Below, in pieces: positions 25,497 to 34,406 of a DNA stretch of 63,642 nucleotides. Under the pieces are notes generated by a model. That model worked only from the letters and a program-made list of their open reading frames with translations, ran no database searches and had not been told where the DNA came from. Numbering within the stretch: position 1 is the first letter of the stretch; every line of letters begins with the position of its first letter. The stretch lies in contig JAIPES010000003.1 of the NCBI GenBank assembly GCA_021737045.1, forward strand, positions 1 to 63,642. Reading direction: 5' to 3'. The translations under genes were made by a program, and so were the position numbers. This DNA is from Desulfobacteraceae bacterium. GTDB lineage: Bacteria > Desulfobacterota > Desulfobacteria > Desulfobacterales > Desulfosalsimonadaceae.

Positions 25497-27077
25497 ATGA
25501 AGGTACTTGTCAGCGACAATCTGGGTGAAGCCGGAATTGAAATATTGAAGGCAGCCGGGCTGGATGTGGATGTGAAAACCGGGCTTTCGCCCGAAGAACT
25601 CAAGGCTGAGATCGGGCCTTATCACGCCCTGGTAATCCGCAGCGCCACCCGGGTGACCGATGAACTGCTGGAAGCTGCGGAAAACCTGAAAGTGGTTGGT
25701 CGGGCCGGTATCGGCCTGGATAACGTGGACATCCCGGCAGCCACCCGCAGGGGCGTGGTGATCATGAACACCCCGGGCGGCAACGTGGTGACAACAGCCG
25801 AGCACGCCATTTCCATGATGCTTTCTTTGAGCCGCAATATCGCCCAGGGAACCGCCTCGCTAAAAACGGGCCGGTGGGACAAAAAAAAACTCATGGGCCG
25901 GGAAATCTACAACAAGACCCTGGGTGTGATCGGTTTTGGCAAGATCGGTTCCGTGGTTGCAGACCGGGCCCGGGGCCTGAAAATGAAAGTTTTGGTCTAT
26001 GATCCGGTGGTCCAGGACGAGACAATAGAAAAACAGGGATTCGAATCCGTCCGCATAGATGAGCTTTACACCAGGGCCGATTACATCACCATTCATGTGC
26101 CCAAAAACAAGGACACGGCCAACATGATCAATGCAGAGGCCCTGGCAAAAATGAAGGACGGGGTCATGCTCATTAACTGCGCCCGCGGCGGAATTGTGGA
26201 TGAAGAAGCCCTGTATGAAGCGCTTGAATCCGGCAAGGTGGCCGGGGCGGCCCTGGACGTGTTTGCCCAGGAACCCCCGCCGGCAGACCTGCGGCTGCTG
26301 CAGTCCGAAAAAGTGATCCTGACGCCGCACCTGGGGGCCTCCACATTTGAAGCCCAGACCAATGTGGCCGTGGCCGTTGCCAACCAGATCGTGGAATATT
26401 TAACGCACAACAACGTGGTCAATGCGGTCAACGTGCCCTCCATTTCCGGTCAGGCCCTGGAGCAGCTCGGACCGTTTATCCGCCTGGCAGAAAAAATGGG
26501 CATGCTCCATGCCCAGTTCATGACCGAACAGTTAAAGGAAATCAACATTCTCTACAACGGCGATTTTTTCGGATATGATCTGATGCCGGTGACCTCCGCC
26601 TTTATCCAGGGACTGCTGAGCTACCGGCTGGGTGCCGAGGTCAATGCCGTCAATGCCCACTACATTGCCAAGGAGCGGGGCATTAAAATCACCGAATCCA
26701 GTTCCCCGGAAACCACGGATTTTCTGCACATGATCACCACCAAAATCACAGGGCCGGAAAAAACCCTGACTGTAGCCGGAACGGTTTTCGGCAAAAGCGA
26801 CCCCCGTATTGTCCGCATTGATGATTTCCGTATTGAAATCATCCCCAAAGGGCATCTCGCCCTGATCCACAACCTGGACGAACCCGGGGCCATCGGCAGT
26901 ATCGGAACCACCCTGGGCGATCACGGCATCAATATCTCCAGGATGCAGGTGGGGCTTGAAGAAGGCGGCGAGCACAATATTATTCTGCTGCGAACCGACA
27001 CGCCCATTTCGCAAAACGTGGTTGACGCGCTCATGGCCCTGCCCAAGGTCATATCGGTCAGAACAATGGAACTATAA
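25497..27077 (+). CDS. serA: D-3-phosphoglycerate dehydrogenase
   Basis: 526-residue NAD-dependent enzyme for the first step of serine synthesis. It contains the substrate domain (residues 1-95 plus about 285-310), the NAD domain with GVIGFGKIGSVVADRARG, the catalytic arginine region NCARGGIVDE and the catalytic histidine HLGAST (about 279-284). The C-terminal part has the long intervening domain and an ACT domain (HLALIHNLDEPGAIGSIGTTL), giving the long type 1 form with possible serine feedback. GGAGG precedes the ATG. The 168-bp leader upstream (25329-25496) shows one small hairpin (AAATGCA/TGCATTT) and no riboswitch I recognise. Confidence 0.95.
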   Translation: MKVLVSDNLGEAGIEILKAAGLDVDVKTGLSPEELKAEIGPYHALVIRSATRVTDELLEAAENLKVVGRAGIGLDNVDIPAATRRGVVIMNTPGGNVVTTAEHAISMMLSLSRNIAQGTASLKTGRWDKKKLMGREIYNKTLGVIGFGKIGSVVADRARGLKMKVLVYDPVVQDETIEKQGFESVRIDELYTRADYITIHVPKNKDTANMINAEALAKMKDGVMLINCARGGIVDEEALYEALESGKVAGAALDVFAQEPPPADLRLLQSEKVILTPHLGASTFEAQTNVAVAVANQIVEYLTHNNVVNAVNVPSISGQALEQLGPFIRLAEKMGMLHAQFMTEQLKEINILYNGDFFGYDLMPVTSAFIQGLLSYRLGAEVNAVNAHYIAKERGIKITESSSPETTDFLHMITTKITGPEKTLTVAGTVFGKSDPRIVRIDDFRIEIIPKGHLALIHNLDEPGAIGSIGTTLGDHGINISRMQVGLEEGGEHNIILLRTDTPISQNVVDALMALPKVISVRTMEL

Positions 27078-27100
27078 ATTCAAAAGGGAGAAAACCGGAG

Positions 27101-27403
27101 ATGGTACAACAAGACAAAGGAAGCGATCCAAATCTGCATTCCGGATCTGTCATGCCGGAGATCAACTTCATTACCTTTCTTTTGTCGTTAAATTCCTCGG
27201 CCCTGGTTCATCTGGGTCAGCAAGCGGATCCCACCAGCGGGGCCACGGCCAAAAACCTGCCCGTGGCCAAGCAAACCATTGACGTGATTGCCCTGCTGGA
27301 GGAAAAAACCCGGGGCAACCTCACAGACGAGGAAAAGCGGTTATTGACAAACGTCCTGTATGAATTACGTTTGTTGTATGTAAAAGAAACCGGGGGTGAA
27401 TAG
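27101..27403 (+). CDS. DUF1844 domain protein
   Basis: 100-residue protein matching the DUF1844 pattern: a short hydrophobic first helix (INFITFLLSLNSSALVHLG), a small Gly/Asp-containing link, AKQTIDVIALLEEKTRGNLTDEE and a helical end LLTNVLYELRLLYVKE. No catalytic motif is evident and its function is unknown. The family is common in Desulfobacterota and Planctomycetes. It is located 23 bp after serA with a GGGAG ribosome site, and 57 bp before the HtrA gene; co-transcription is likely but gives no clear functional hint. Confidence 0.88.
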   Translation: MVQQDKGSDPNLHSGSVMPEINFITFLLSLNSSALVHLGQQADPTSGATAKNLPVAKQTIDVIALLEEKTRGNLTDEEKRLLTNVLYELRLLYVKETGGE

Positions 27404-27460
27404 CGGATTGCCGGAAATGCCGACAACCCGCAAGCACGTTAACAAGGAGGCAAGGCGAGT

Positions 27461-28930
27461 ATGGGACTGCAACTGAAACCGACCGGATGGCTCACTGTAA
27501 TCATAACCGTAACCGCTTTGACGGCTGCCGGGTTTTTTATGATGCCCCGGCCTCATGCCACATCTGCTGCCGGCAACCAGCCTGAGCAGCAAACCATGGT
27601 ACCCGCCAATTTCACTCAACTGGCGGAACAGGCAGGACCGGCAGTGGTCAATATCCGCACCGTCAAGACCATTGATAACGGCGGACAGGTTTTCCGGCAT
27701 TTCTTCGGTCCTCAGGGGCCCAACCAGGGCAGCCCGTTTGACGAATTTTTCGATCGTTTCTTCGACCAGAAGGATCCTCGCGAATTCAAGCAAAGAAGCC
27801 TGGGCTCCGGCTTTATCCTGGACCGGCAGGGCCATATTGTCACCAACAACCATGTGATCGAAAATGCCGATCAGATCCAGGTAAAGCTTAAAAACGGAAA
27901 TGAGTATGATGCTGAAATCATCGGCACTGACCCCAACACGGATCTGGCGCTGATCAAAATCGAGGCGGATGAAAAACTGCCCTCCCTTGAGCTGGGCGAT
28001 TCCAGCGACATGAAAATCGGTCAGTGGGTGGTGGCCATCGGCAATCCCTTCGGCCTGGAGCACACGGTAACCGCCGGTATTGTCAGCGCCAAGGGAAGGG
28101 TCATCGGAGCCGGCCCATATGACGATTTCATTCAGACAGACGCCTCCATTAACCCGGGAAACAGCGGCGGGCCGCTGCTGAACATGAACGGCGAGGTCAT
28201 CGGCATTAACACCGCCATTGTGGCCGGGGGCAAGGGAATCGGCTTTGCCATTCCCTCGGGCCTTGCCAAAAATATCATCACCGAACTCAAAGAAAGCGGT
28301 GAAGTGACCCGGGGATGGCTCGGCGTTGCCATCCAGGAACTCAATGACGAATTGAAGCAATATTATGATGTCAACCAGGGCGTTATGATCACCCAGGTTT
28401 TCAAGGGCGATCCGGCGGACAAAGCCGGTATCAAACCAAATGATATCATCACCGCAGTCAACGGCAAGGACGTTGACTCGCCCAGGGAGCTCTCCCGGCG
28501 CATTGCCGCGATCAAACCCGGGCAAAAGGCAGAAATTAAACTCATCCGTGAAGGCAAAACCCGGACATTTAATGTTGAATTGACCAAGCGGGAAGAAGAA
28601 AAACTCGCTGACCGCAGCCGGGGCCAGACTCCCGGAAATACCCAGGAAGCGGAACTGGGCCTTGATGTCACGGATTTGAATCAGGAAATGGCCAGGCAAT
28701 TAAAGCTTGAAGAAATCCGGGGTGTTATCGTTACCCAGGTGGCCCGGGACAGCAAGGCGGCCGAAGCCGGATTTCAAAAGGGCGATATCATCCGTGAAAT
28801 CAATCATGAAAAAATCGGTTCAGTCACGGATTTTAGAAAAATAATTCAGGATGCGGAATCCGGGCAAACCCTGTCATTTTACGTGCTGCGGCCCAGGCAG
28901 GGCATTACTGTTATCAAGCTGACCAAATAA
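27461..28930 (+). CDS. degP: Do/HtrA family periplasmic serine protease
   Basis: 489-residue envelope protease/chaperone for protein quality control. The N-terminal hydrophobic segment (about residues 10-28, LTVIITVTALTAAGFFM) is a signal peptide or anchor. The trypsin-like domain carries the triad His131 (NNHVIENA), Asp161 (TDLALIKI) and Ser235 (NPGNSGGPL). Two PDZ domains follow: about 285-375 (RGWLGVAIQELND...) and about 400-485 (LGLDVTDLNQEMA...). The Q-linker region near residues 70-95, rich in Phe (HFFGPQG, FDEFFDRFFDQ), is typical of DegP/MucD proteins. AAGGAGG precedes the ATG. The exact DegP versus DegQ assignment is uncertain. Confidence 0.94.
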   Translation: MGLQLKPTGWLTVIITVTALTAAGFFMMPRPHATSAAGNQPEQQTMVPANFTQLAEQAGPAVVNIRTVKTIDNGGQVFRHFFGPQGPNQGSPFDEFFDRFFDQKDPREFKQRSLGSGFILDRQGHIVTNNHVIENADQIQVKLKNGNEYDAEIIGTDPNTDLALIKIEADEKLPSLELGDSSDMKIGQWVVAIGNPFGLEHTVTAGIVSAKGRVIGAGPYDDFIQTDASINPGNSGGPLLNMNGEVIGINTAIVAGGKGIGFAIPSGLAKNIITELKESGEVTRGWLGVAIQELNDELKQYYDVNQGVMITQVFKGDPADKAGIKPNDIITAVNGKDVDSPRELSRRIAAIKPGQKAEIKLIREGKTRTFNVELTKREEEKLADRSRGQTPGNTQEAELGLDVTDLNQEMARQLKLEEIRGVIVTQVARDSKAAEAGFQKGDIIREINHEKIGSVTDFRKIIQDAESGQTLSFYVLRPRQGITVIKLTK

Positions 28931-28939
28931 TTTTGTCCC

Positions 28940-29797
28940 GTGGAAATCCAGGCTCCGGCAAAAATCAACTTGTTCCTGGATGTCCTTGGCAAACGAACAG
29001 ACGGGTATCATGAACTCCGATCCCTGATGTGCCCCATCGGGATTCATGATACCGTCCGTTTGTCATGTGATCCCGCAGCCACTTCCGGAGACATCACGGT
29101 TACATGCCCCCATCCGCTTGTGCCTTCAGGCCGGGCCAACCTGGCCTGGGCGGCGGCAGCCGCCTTTTTTGCAGAAACCGGCTTTTCTGCCGAAACGGTG
29201 GTTTCCATTGACAAACACATCCCCGTGGGTGCCGGCCTGGGCGGTGGCAGCAGCGATGCGGCAGCCGTTCTCAACGGGCTGAACCGCTTGTTTGAAAATC
29301 CACTCCCCGCCGACAGGCTCATGATGCTTGGGCTCAGACTCGGAGCGGATGTACCGTTTTTCATATACGGCCGGCCGGCCGTTGCTGCCGGCATTGGCGA
29401 AAAACTTTCCCCCTTTTCCGGCCTGCCCCGATTCAACCTGGTGCTGATCTATCCCGGATGCCCCGTATCCACTGCCGAAGTCTATAAAAAATTGAATTTG
29501 GCATTGACAAAAAACAAAAAAATACATACAAAATTTACTTTCGAATCAGGCTGGAAAGCCGATTTCGCAAGGCAGCTTTACAATGCGCTTGAACCGCCGG
29601 CCATGAAACTTTGTCAGGAAATCAGTCAGGCCAAACAGGCGCTTATGGATTGCGGGGCGCTAAAGTCGTTGATGAGCGGCAGCGGATCTTCGGTTTTCGG
29701 CCTTTTTTCAGATGACCAGCAGGCCCGGCAGGCTTTTGATCGCTTATCTGCCCGGCGGGGCACATGGCAGGTGTTTGAAACCAGCCTGATTTGCTGA
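28940..29797 (+). CDS. ispE: 4-diphosphocytidyl-2-C-methyl-D-erythritol kinase
   Basis: 285-residue GHMP kinase acting fourth in the MEP isoprenoid pathway. It begins with the conserved substrate-binding APAKINLFLDVLGKRTDGYHEL, has the ATP-binding glycine loop PVGAGLGGGSSDAAAVLNGLN (about residues 93-113) and the C-terminal GHMP motif LMSGSGSSVFGLF. A GTG start at 28940 fits the family N-terminus. There is no strong ribosome site and it lies 10 bp after the degP stop, suggesting coupled translation. It is the first of the ispE-tRNA-prs-rplY-pth group often seen in bacteria. Confidence 0.94.
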   Translation: MEIQAPAKINLFLDVLGKRTDGYHELRSLMCPIGIHDTVRLSCDPAATSGDITVTCPHPLVPSGRANLAWAAAAAFFAETGFSAETVVSIDKHIPVGAGLGGGSSDAAAVLNGLNRLFENPLPADRLMMLGLRLGADVPFFIYGRPAVAAGIGEKLSPFSGLPRFNLVLIYPGCPVSTAEVYKKLNLALTKNKKIHTKFTFESGWKADFARQLYNALEPPAMKLCQEISQAKQALMDCGALKSLMSGSGSSVFGLFSDDQQARQAFDRLSARRGTWQVFETSLIC

Positions 29798-29837
29798 CAC
29801 TGATTCTGCGGGGCGAGAAAAGTAAACCACCGGTTGC

Positions 29838-29912
29838 TGGGGCGTAGTCAAGCGGTAAGACACAGGATTTTGGTTCCTGCATTCGGAGGTTCGAATCCTC
29901 CCGCCCCAGCCA
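29838..29912 (+). tRNA. tRNA-Gln (TTG anticodon)
   Basis: 75 nt with encoded CCA. The acceptor stem is TGGGGCG/CGCCCCA with discriminator G. The D loop contains AGTCAAGCGGTAAGAC, the anticodon stem CAGGA/TCCTG encloses the TTTTGGT loop (anticodon TTG), and the T arm is GGAGG-TTCGAAT-CCTCC. It sits between ispE and prs, 40 bp after ispE and 53 bp before the prs start, so it is probably processed from the operon transcript. Confidence 0.97.
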
Positions 29913-29965
29913 TTTCACAATCGGTTTCACCAGTAAAGTTCAACCCCGGGAAAGGGGAAGGGAAA

Positions 29966-30910
29966 GTGGAAAACAACGGATATATCATTTTTTCCGGCCT
30001 ATCCAATCCGCAATTGGCAGAGTCTGTCTGCAATTATTTAAACCAGCCCCTGGGCAATGCCAAGGTAAAGCGCTTCAGCGACGGTGAAGTCCAGATCGAA
30101 ATCGATGACAATGTCCGGGCAAAGGACGTGTTTGTAATGCAGTCCACCTGTTATCCGGTCAATGATCACCTGGTGGAACTTTTACTGATGATCGACGCGT
30201 TCAAGCGCTCATCAGCCAGGCGCATCACTGCGGTGATCCCTTATTTCGGCTATGCCCGCCAGGACAAAAAAGTGGCCCCCAGGGTGCCCATCAGCGCCAA
30301 ACTGGTGGCCGACCTGCTGACCCGGGCCGGCGCCAACCGGGTGATCACCATGGATCTGCATGCCGGCCAGATCCAGGGCTTTTTTGACATTCCCGTGGAC
30401 AATTTGTTTGCCGCCCCTGTGCTGATCAACCATATGCGCAGGCAATTTTCCGAAGACCTGGTGATCGTCTCACCGGATGCCGGCGGCGTGGAAAGGGCAA
30501 GGGCATTTGCCAAGCGATTAAACGCCGGCCTGGCCATCATTGACAAGCGACGTTCCGCCCCCAACCAGGCCAAGGCCATGGCAGTCATCGGAAACGTGGA
30601 AGGCAAAAAGGCCCTTATCCTCGACGACATGGCCGATACTGCCGGCACCCTGACCGAGGCGGCCAACGCGATTTCGGCCAACGGTGCCAAAGAAGTTCAT
30701 GCCTGCTGTACGCATGCGGTTCTCTCCGGGCCGGCGATCGACCGGATCAACGCCTCAAGTTTAAAATCCATGGTGGTCACAGACACAATCCCGTTGTCGG
30801 GAAAACCCAAAACATGCGACAAGATCACCGTGCTCAGCATTGCCGAATTGTTTGGCGAGGCCATTTACCGAAGCCACACCGGCGATTCCGTGACATCTTT
30901 GTTCGTTTGA
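29966..30910 (+). CDS. prs: Ribose-phosphate pyrophosphokinase
   Basis: 314-residue PRPP synthetase, matching the family length of about 315. It supplies PRPP for nucleotides, histidine and tryptophan. Seen: [31 protein letters not shown], the ATP/metal region [16 protein letters not shown], the PRPP-signature [16 protein letters not shown], the flexible loop [12 protein letters not shown] and the PRPP-binding loop [13 protein letters not shown]. The start is GTG at 29966 with AAGGGGAAGGG just upstream; an upstream in-frame extension would run through the tRNA and is not credible. It is followed by rplY and pth. Confidence 0.96.
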   Translation: MENNGYIIFSGLSNPQLAESVCNYLNQPLGNAKVKRFSDGEVQIEIDDNVRAKDVFVMQSTCYPVNDHLVELLLMIDAFKRSSARRITAVIPYFGYARQDKKVAPRVPISAKLVADLLTRAGANRVITMDLHAGQIQGFFDIPVDNLFAAPVLINHMRRQFSEDLVIVSPDAGGVERARAFAKRLNAGLAIIDKRRSAPNQAKAMAVIGNVEGKKALILDDMADTAGTLTEAANAISANGAKEVHACCTHAVLSGPAIDRINASSLKSMVVTDTIPLSGKPKTCDKITVLSIAELFGEAIYRSHTGDSVTSLFV

Positions 30911-30950
30911 TCAAATATGCTGCATAAGACATTTATTTGGAGGATACATT

Positions 30951-31622
30951 TTGGATATCATCAAGCTAAACGCGCAACCCCGACAGGAAACCGGCAAAGG
31001 CGCAGCCCGGAGCCTGCGGCGCGCAGGCCGTATTCCGGCGGTGCTCTACGGGGCCAACATTGATAGCCGGCCCCTGTCGGTCAGCATCCGTGAACTTGAA
31101 CGGATGTTTAACAACCCCCAGTTTACCCGGGGCCTGATCAACCTTGCTGTTGAAGACAGCGGAAACCGTCGTCAGACTGTCATGATCAAGGAATTCCAGC
31201 GCGATCCGGTCAAGGATCATTACCTCCACATTGATTTTTATGAAATCAAGATGGACCAGAAAATTTCTGTGATGGTGCCTGTGACCACCACGGGCACATC
31301 CAACGGTGTGGAGGAAGGCGGCATTCTGCAGATCATCCGCAGAGAGCTGGAAGTCTATTGTCTGCCGGCCAATATTCCGGAACAGATTGAAATCGATATT
31401 ACCCCGCTTGAAATGGGAGACTCGGTTCATGTCAGCGAGGTACCGCTTCCGGAAAACGTGGAAATTCCCTATGAAGTCGATTTCACGATCCTGACCGTGG
31501 TCAGCCCGAAGATGGAGGAGCCCGAGGAAGAGGTTCTGGAAGAAGAAGGTGCTGAAGAAGGCGAAGAGGCTGCCGAGGGTGAAGCCGAAGAAGCCGGTTC
31601 CGGAGAAGAGGCCGAAGAATAA
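30951..31622 (+). CDS. rplY: 50S ribosomal protein L25 (CTC/TL5 form)
   Basis: 223-residue long form of L25, binding 5S rRNA. The N-terminal domain (about residues 1-90) has GKGAARSLRRAGRIPAVLYG and the C-terminal TL5 domain (about 95-190) contains ILQIIRRELEVYCLPANIPEQIEIDI and VPLPENVEIPYEVDF. The last 35 residues are a very acidic Glu/Ala tail, common in this family. The start is a TTG at 30951, supported by TTGGAGG eight bases upstream. Placed between prs and pth in the widely conserved order. Confidence 0.95.
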   Translation: MDIIKLNAQPRQETGKGAARSLRRAGRIPAVLYGANIDSRPLSVSIRELERMFNNPQFTRGLINLAVEDSGNRRQTVMIKEFQRDPVKDHYLHIDFYEIKMDQKISVMVPVTTTGTSNGVEEGGILQIIRRELEVYCLPANIPEQIEIDITPLEMGDSVHVSEVPLPENVEIPYEVDFTILTVVSPKMEEPEEEVLEEEGAEEGEEAAEGEAEEAGSGEEAEE

Positions 31623-31624
31623 CT

Positions 31625-32209
31625 GTGCAGACCGGAGGATGGCTGATTGCCGGTTTGGGCAACCCGGGACCTGCATATGCCCGCACCCGGCACAATGTGG
31701 GTTTCCGTGCAGCCGAAAATGCAGCCACGCGGTGCCGCATTGCCATGGACCAGAACAAATTCAAGGTTTTCTTTGGCCGCGGACGGCGGGGCAGCAAAGA
31801 GATAATCATCGCCCAGCCCCTGGATTATATGAACCGAAGCGGGCCTCCGCTTCGGCGGATTGCGGATTATTTCGGCATAGAAACCCGGCAGATACTGGTC
31901 ATACATGATGATCTGGATATAGAAAAAGGACAAATAAAATTCAAAGAGAAAGGAGGTCACGGAGGGCACAACGGCATTAAATCGATCATGGAAGCCTTTT
32001 CGTCAGGAGGTTTTCCAAGGCTTCGAATCGGCATCGGACGACCTGCTGCGCCGATGGATGTCACAGGCTGGGTGCTGGGCAAATTCACTGCCGAAGAGCA
32101 GCGCTTTTTCAGCCCTGTGATTGAAAGCGCAGGCCTTGCCGTGCTAACAATGATCGATGAGGGATTGCCGGTTGCAATGAATCGTTTCAATCAAAAGCAG
32201 GTTCTCTAG
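31625..32209 (+). CDS. pth: Peptidyl-tRNA hydrolase
   Basis: 194-residue enzyme that frees tRNA from dropped-off peptidyl-tRNA. Conserved features are IAGLGNPGPAYARTRHNVGF at the start (catalytic His in RHNVGF, about residue 24), KPLDYMNRSG-like QPLDYMNRSG, VIHDDLDIEKG and GGHGGHNGIKSI. GTG start two bases after the rplY stop, without a strong ribosome site, so translation is probably coupled. Last gene of the ispE-pth group. Confidence 0.95.
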   Translation: MQTGGWLIAGLGNPGPAYARTRHNVGFRAAENAATRCRIAMDQNKFKVFFGRGRRGSKEIIIAQPLDYMNRSGPPLRRIADYFGIETRQILVIHDDLDIEKGQIKFKEKGGHGGHNGIKSIMEAFSSGGFPRLRIGIGRPAAPMDVTGWVLGKFTAEEQRFFSPVIESAGLAVLTMIDEGLPVAMNRFNQKQVL

Positions 32210-32226
32210 GTGTCTGATTTTTTTAA

Positions 32227-32240
32227 CCTAAAATTTTAGG
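32227..32240. promoter_or_regulatory. Palindrome abutting the hppA ribosome site
   Basis: CCTAAAATTTTAGG is a perfect 14-bp palindrome ending at the GGGAGGT ribosome site of hppA (ATG at 32250); its last two G residues are shared with that site. As RNA it could partly mask the ribosome site; as DNA it could be a dimer binding site. No matching regulator is identified. Confidence 0.3.
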
Positions 32241-32249
32241 GAGGTAGGC

Positions 32250-34271
32250 ATGGAAGTTATTATGGAAAACATTCCGCTAACTTGTACCTTAATCGGTGCA
32301 CTCGGGATTATTTATTCCCTGATTGTGGCCGGCATGATCAAAACCGCTCCCACAGGGACGGAAAAAATGGTGGAAATCGCAAACGCCATTCAGGAAGGCG
32401 CAATCGCCTACCTGAACCGTCAGCTCAAGACCATTGTGATCGTGGGCATCGCGATTTTTATCATTATCTTTTTCAGTCTCGGCGCCACCACTGCGGTGGG
32501 TTTTGCGGTGGGTGCCGTGGCCTCTTACCTGGCCGGCTACATCGGCATGCGGGTATCGGTTCTGGCCAATATCCGCACGGCTGAAGCCGCCAAGAGCGGT
32601 CTTTCTGCTGGCCTGAAAATGGCCTTTCGCGGCGGTTCCGTGACAGGTATGCTGGTTGCCGGTCTTGCCCTGACCGCCATCGCCGGTTTTTACACAGTTG
32701 TTGAAGACGTGGTGCCCCTGGTGGCACTGGGTTTTGGCGGCAGTCTGATTTCCATCTTTGCCCGTCTCGGCGGCGGCATCTTTACCAAGGGTGCTGACGT
32801 GGGTGCGGACCTGGTGGGCAAGGTCGAAGCCGGTATTCCCGAAGACGACCCGAGAAACCCGGCAACCATTGCCGATAATGTGGGCGACAACGTCGGCGAC
32901 TGCGCCGGCATGGCCGCAGACCTTTTTGAAACCTATGCGGTCACTGTTGTGGCAGCCATGCTGCTGGGCCACCTGTTTTTCCCCGAAGAGCCAATGGCTG
33001 TTCATTACCCCATGATTCTCGGCGCCATCTCCATTGTCGCCTCCATTATTGCCACCCTTTTTGTGCGCCTGGGCAAAAATGAATACATCATGGGCGCCCT
33101 GTACAAGGGAATGTTTGGCGCAGCCATTCTGGCCGCCATCGCATTTTACATTTTTACCGTCAACATGGTTGACACAATCGGGGGCATTCCGGGGATCAAC
33201 CTGTTTTACGCATCCCTGGTGGGTCTTGTGCTCACAGTTGTCATCGTTATTATTACCGAGTATTATACCGGTATTTACGGCCCGGTGAAAGCCATTGCTG
33301 AAGCCTCCACCACTGGCCATGCCACCAACATCATTGCCGGCCTGGCCATCAGCATGCAGGCCACTGCCGCCCCCGTGCTGGCCATCTGCGTGGGCATCGG
33401 CGTAGCTTACGGCTTTGCTGATCTTTATGGCATTGCCATTGCCGCAGTTGCCATGCTGTCAATGACCGGTATGGTCATTGCCATTGACGCTTACGGCCCC
33501 ATTACGGACAATGCCGGCGGCATCGCCGAAATGGCGGACCTTGATGAAAGTGTCCGCGCCGTCACCGATCCCCTGGATGCGGTTGGCAACACCACAAAAG
33601 CCGTAACCAAGGGCTATGCCATTGGTTCCGCCGGTCTGGCCGCACTGGTGCTGTTTTCCTGCTACACCCAGGAATTCGTACTCCAGGCCGGAACCGAGGA
33701 AGCCGCTGCAGCTCTGAACTTCGGGCTCAGCGACGTCAACGTGATTATCGGTCTGTTTATCGGCGGTCTGCTGCCATTCCTGTTTGCCTCCATCGCCATG
33801 AACGCGGTTGGCCGTGCAGGCAGTGCGGTTGTGGATGAAGTTCGCCGGCAGTTCCGGGAAATTCCGGGCATCATGGACGGAACCTCAAAACCCGACTATA
33901 GTGCATGCGTGGATATCGTCACCAAGTTCGCGCTCAAGGAAATGCTGATTCCGGCCCTGCTGCCTGTGGTAGCGCCTTTGCTGGTCGGCCTGTTTCTCGG
34001 CAAAATCGCCCTTGGCGGACTGCTCATCGGCAGTATCGTGACCGGTCTGTTTGTGGCCATCTCCATGACCACCGGTGGTGCGGCCTGGGACAATGCCAAG
34101 AAATATATTGAAGACGGCTATTTCGGCGGCAAAGGCAGCGATGCCCACAAGGCCGCTGTTACAGGCGACACCGTCGGCGATCCGTACAAGGATACAGCCG
34201 GTCCTGCAGTCAACCCGATGATCAAGATTCTCAACGTGGTTGCCCTGCTCATGGTGCCGTTCCTGCTGTAA
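32250..34271 (+). CDS. hppA: Membrane-bound proton-translocating pyrophosphatase (K+-independent type)
   Basis: 673-residue integral membrane pump that uses pyrophosphate hydrolysis to drive ion export, or runs in reverse. About 16 TM helices. The substrate site residues are in [22 protein letters not shown] and [23 protein letters not shown], with further Asp/Lys-rich motifs [15 protein letters not shown] and [18 protein letters not shown]. Lys450 in [11 protein letters not shown] is the position that is Lys in K+-independent H+-PPases and Ala in K+-dependent ones, so an H+-pumping K+-independent enzyme is inferred. In sulfate reducers this salvages pyrophosphate from sulfate activation. The gene ends at a strong terminator. 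Confidence 0.95.
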   Translation: MEVIMENIPLTCTLIGALGIIYSLIVAGMIKTAPTGTEKMVEIANAIQEGAIAYLNRQLKTIVIVGIAIFIIIFFSLGATTAVGFAVGAVASYLAGYIGMRVSVLANIRTAEAAKSGLSAGLKMAFRGGSVTGMLVAGLALTAIAGFYTVVEDVVPLVALGFGGSLISIFARLGGGIFTKGADVGADLVGKVEAGIPEDDPRNPATIADNVGDNVGDCAGMAADLFETYAVTVVAAMLLGHLFFPEEPMAVHYPMILGAISIVASIIATLFVRLGKNEYIMGALYKGMFGAAILAAIAFYIFTVNMVDTIGGIPGINLFYASLVGLVLTVVIVIITEYYTGIYGPVKAIAEASTTGHATNIIAGLAISMQATAAPVLAICVGIGVAYGFADLYGIAIAAVAMLSMTGMVIAIDAYGPITDNAGGIAEMADLDESVRAVTDPLDAVGNTTKAVTKGYAIGSAGLAALVLFSCYTQEFVLQAGTEEAAAALNFGLSDVNVIIGLFIGGLLPFLFASIAMNAVGRAGSAVVDEVRRQFREIPGIMDGTSKPDYSACVDIVTKFALKEMLIPALLPVVAPLLVGLFLGKIALGGLLIGSIVTGLFVAISMTTGGAAWDNAKKYIEDGYFGGKGSDAHKAAVTGDTVGDPYKDTAGPAVNPMIKILNVVALLMVPFLL

Positions 34272-34303
34272 GCAACGCATCAGTTACATAATCAAGCCAA
34301 AAA

Positions 34304-34334
34304 GGGCCGGTGAAATTCACCGGCCCTTTTTTTG
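34304..34334 (+). terminator. Rho-independent terminator of hppA
   Basis: Perfect stem GGGCCGGTGAA with its complement TTCACCGGCCC, one-base loop core (34304-34326), followed by seven T residues. It lies 32 bp after the hppA stop. Confidence 0.93.
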
Positions 34335-34348
34335 TTGATTCACCTTCC

Positions 34349-34373
34349 AAAAAATGATATATATCACTTTTTA
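34349..34373. promoter_or_regulatory. TGATATATATCA operator-like palindrome upstream of carD
   Basis: The 12-bp perfect palindrome TGATATATATCA (34355-34366), flanked by A-run and T-run, contains TGAT-N4-ATCA, the core of FNR/CRP-family sites. It is 40 bp upstream of the carD start. A redox- or nitrosative-stress regulator of the Crp/Fnr family (for example HcpR-like) is possible. No regulator is encoded nearby, so this is only a motif match. Confidence 0.35.
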
Positions 34374-34406
34374 GGAATAAACTTTGCATAACCTTTGGTG
34401 AAAACT

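Noticed and set aside
32289-33320. A 343-codon minus-strand frame opposite hppA
   Set aside because: The translation is His/Gly/Asn-rich low-complexity sequence typical of antisense to a membrane protein; hppA itself is unequivocal.
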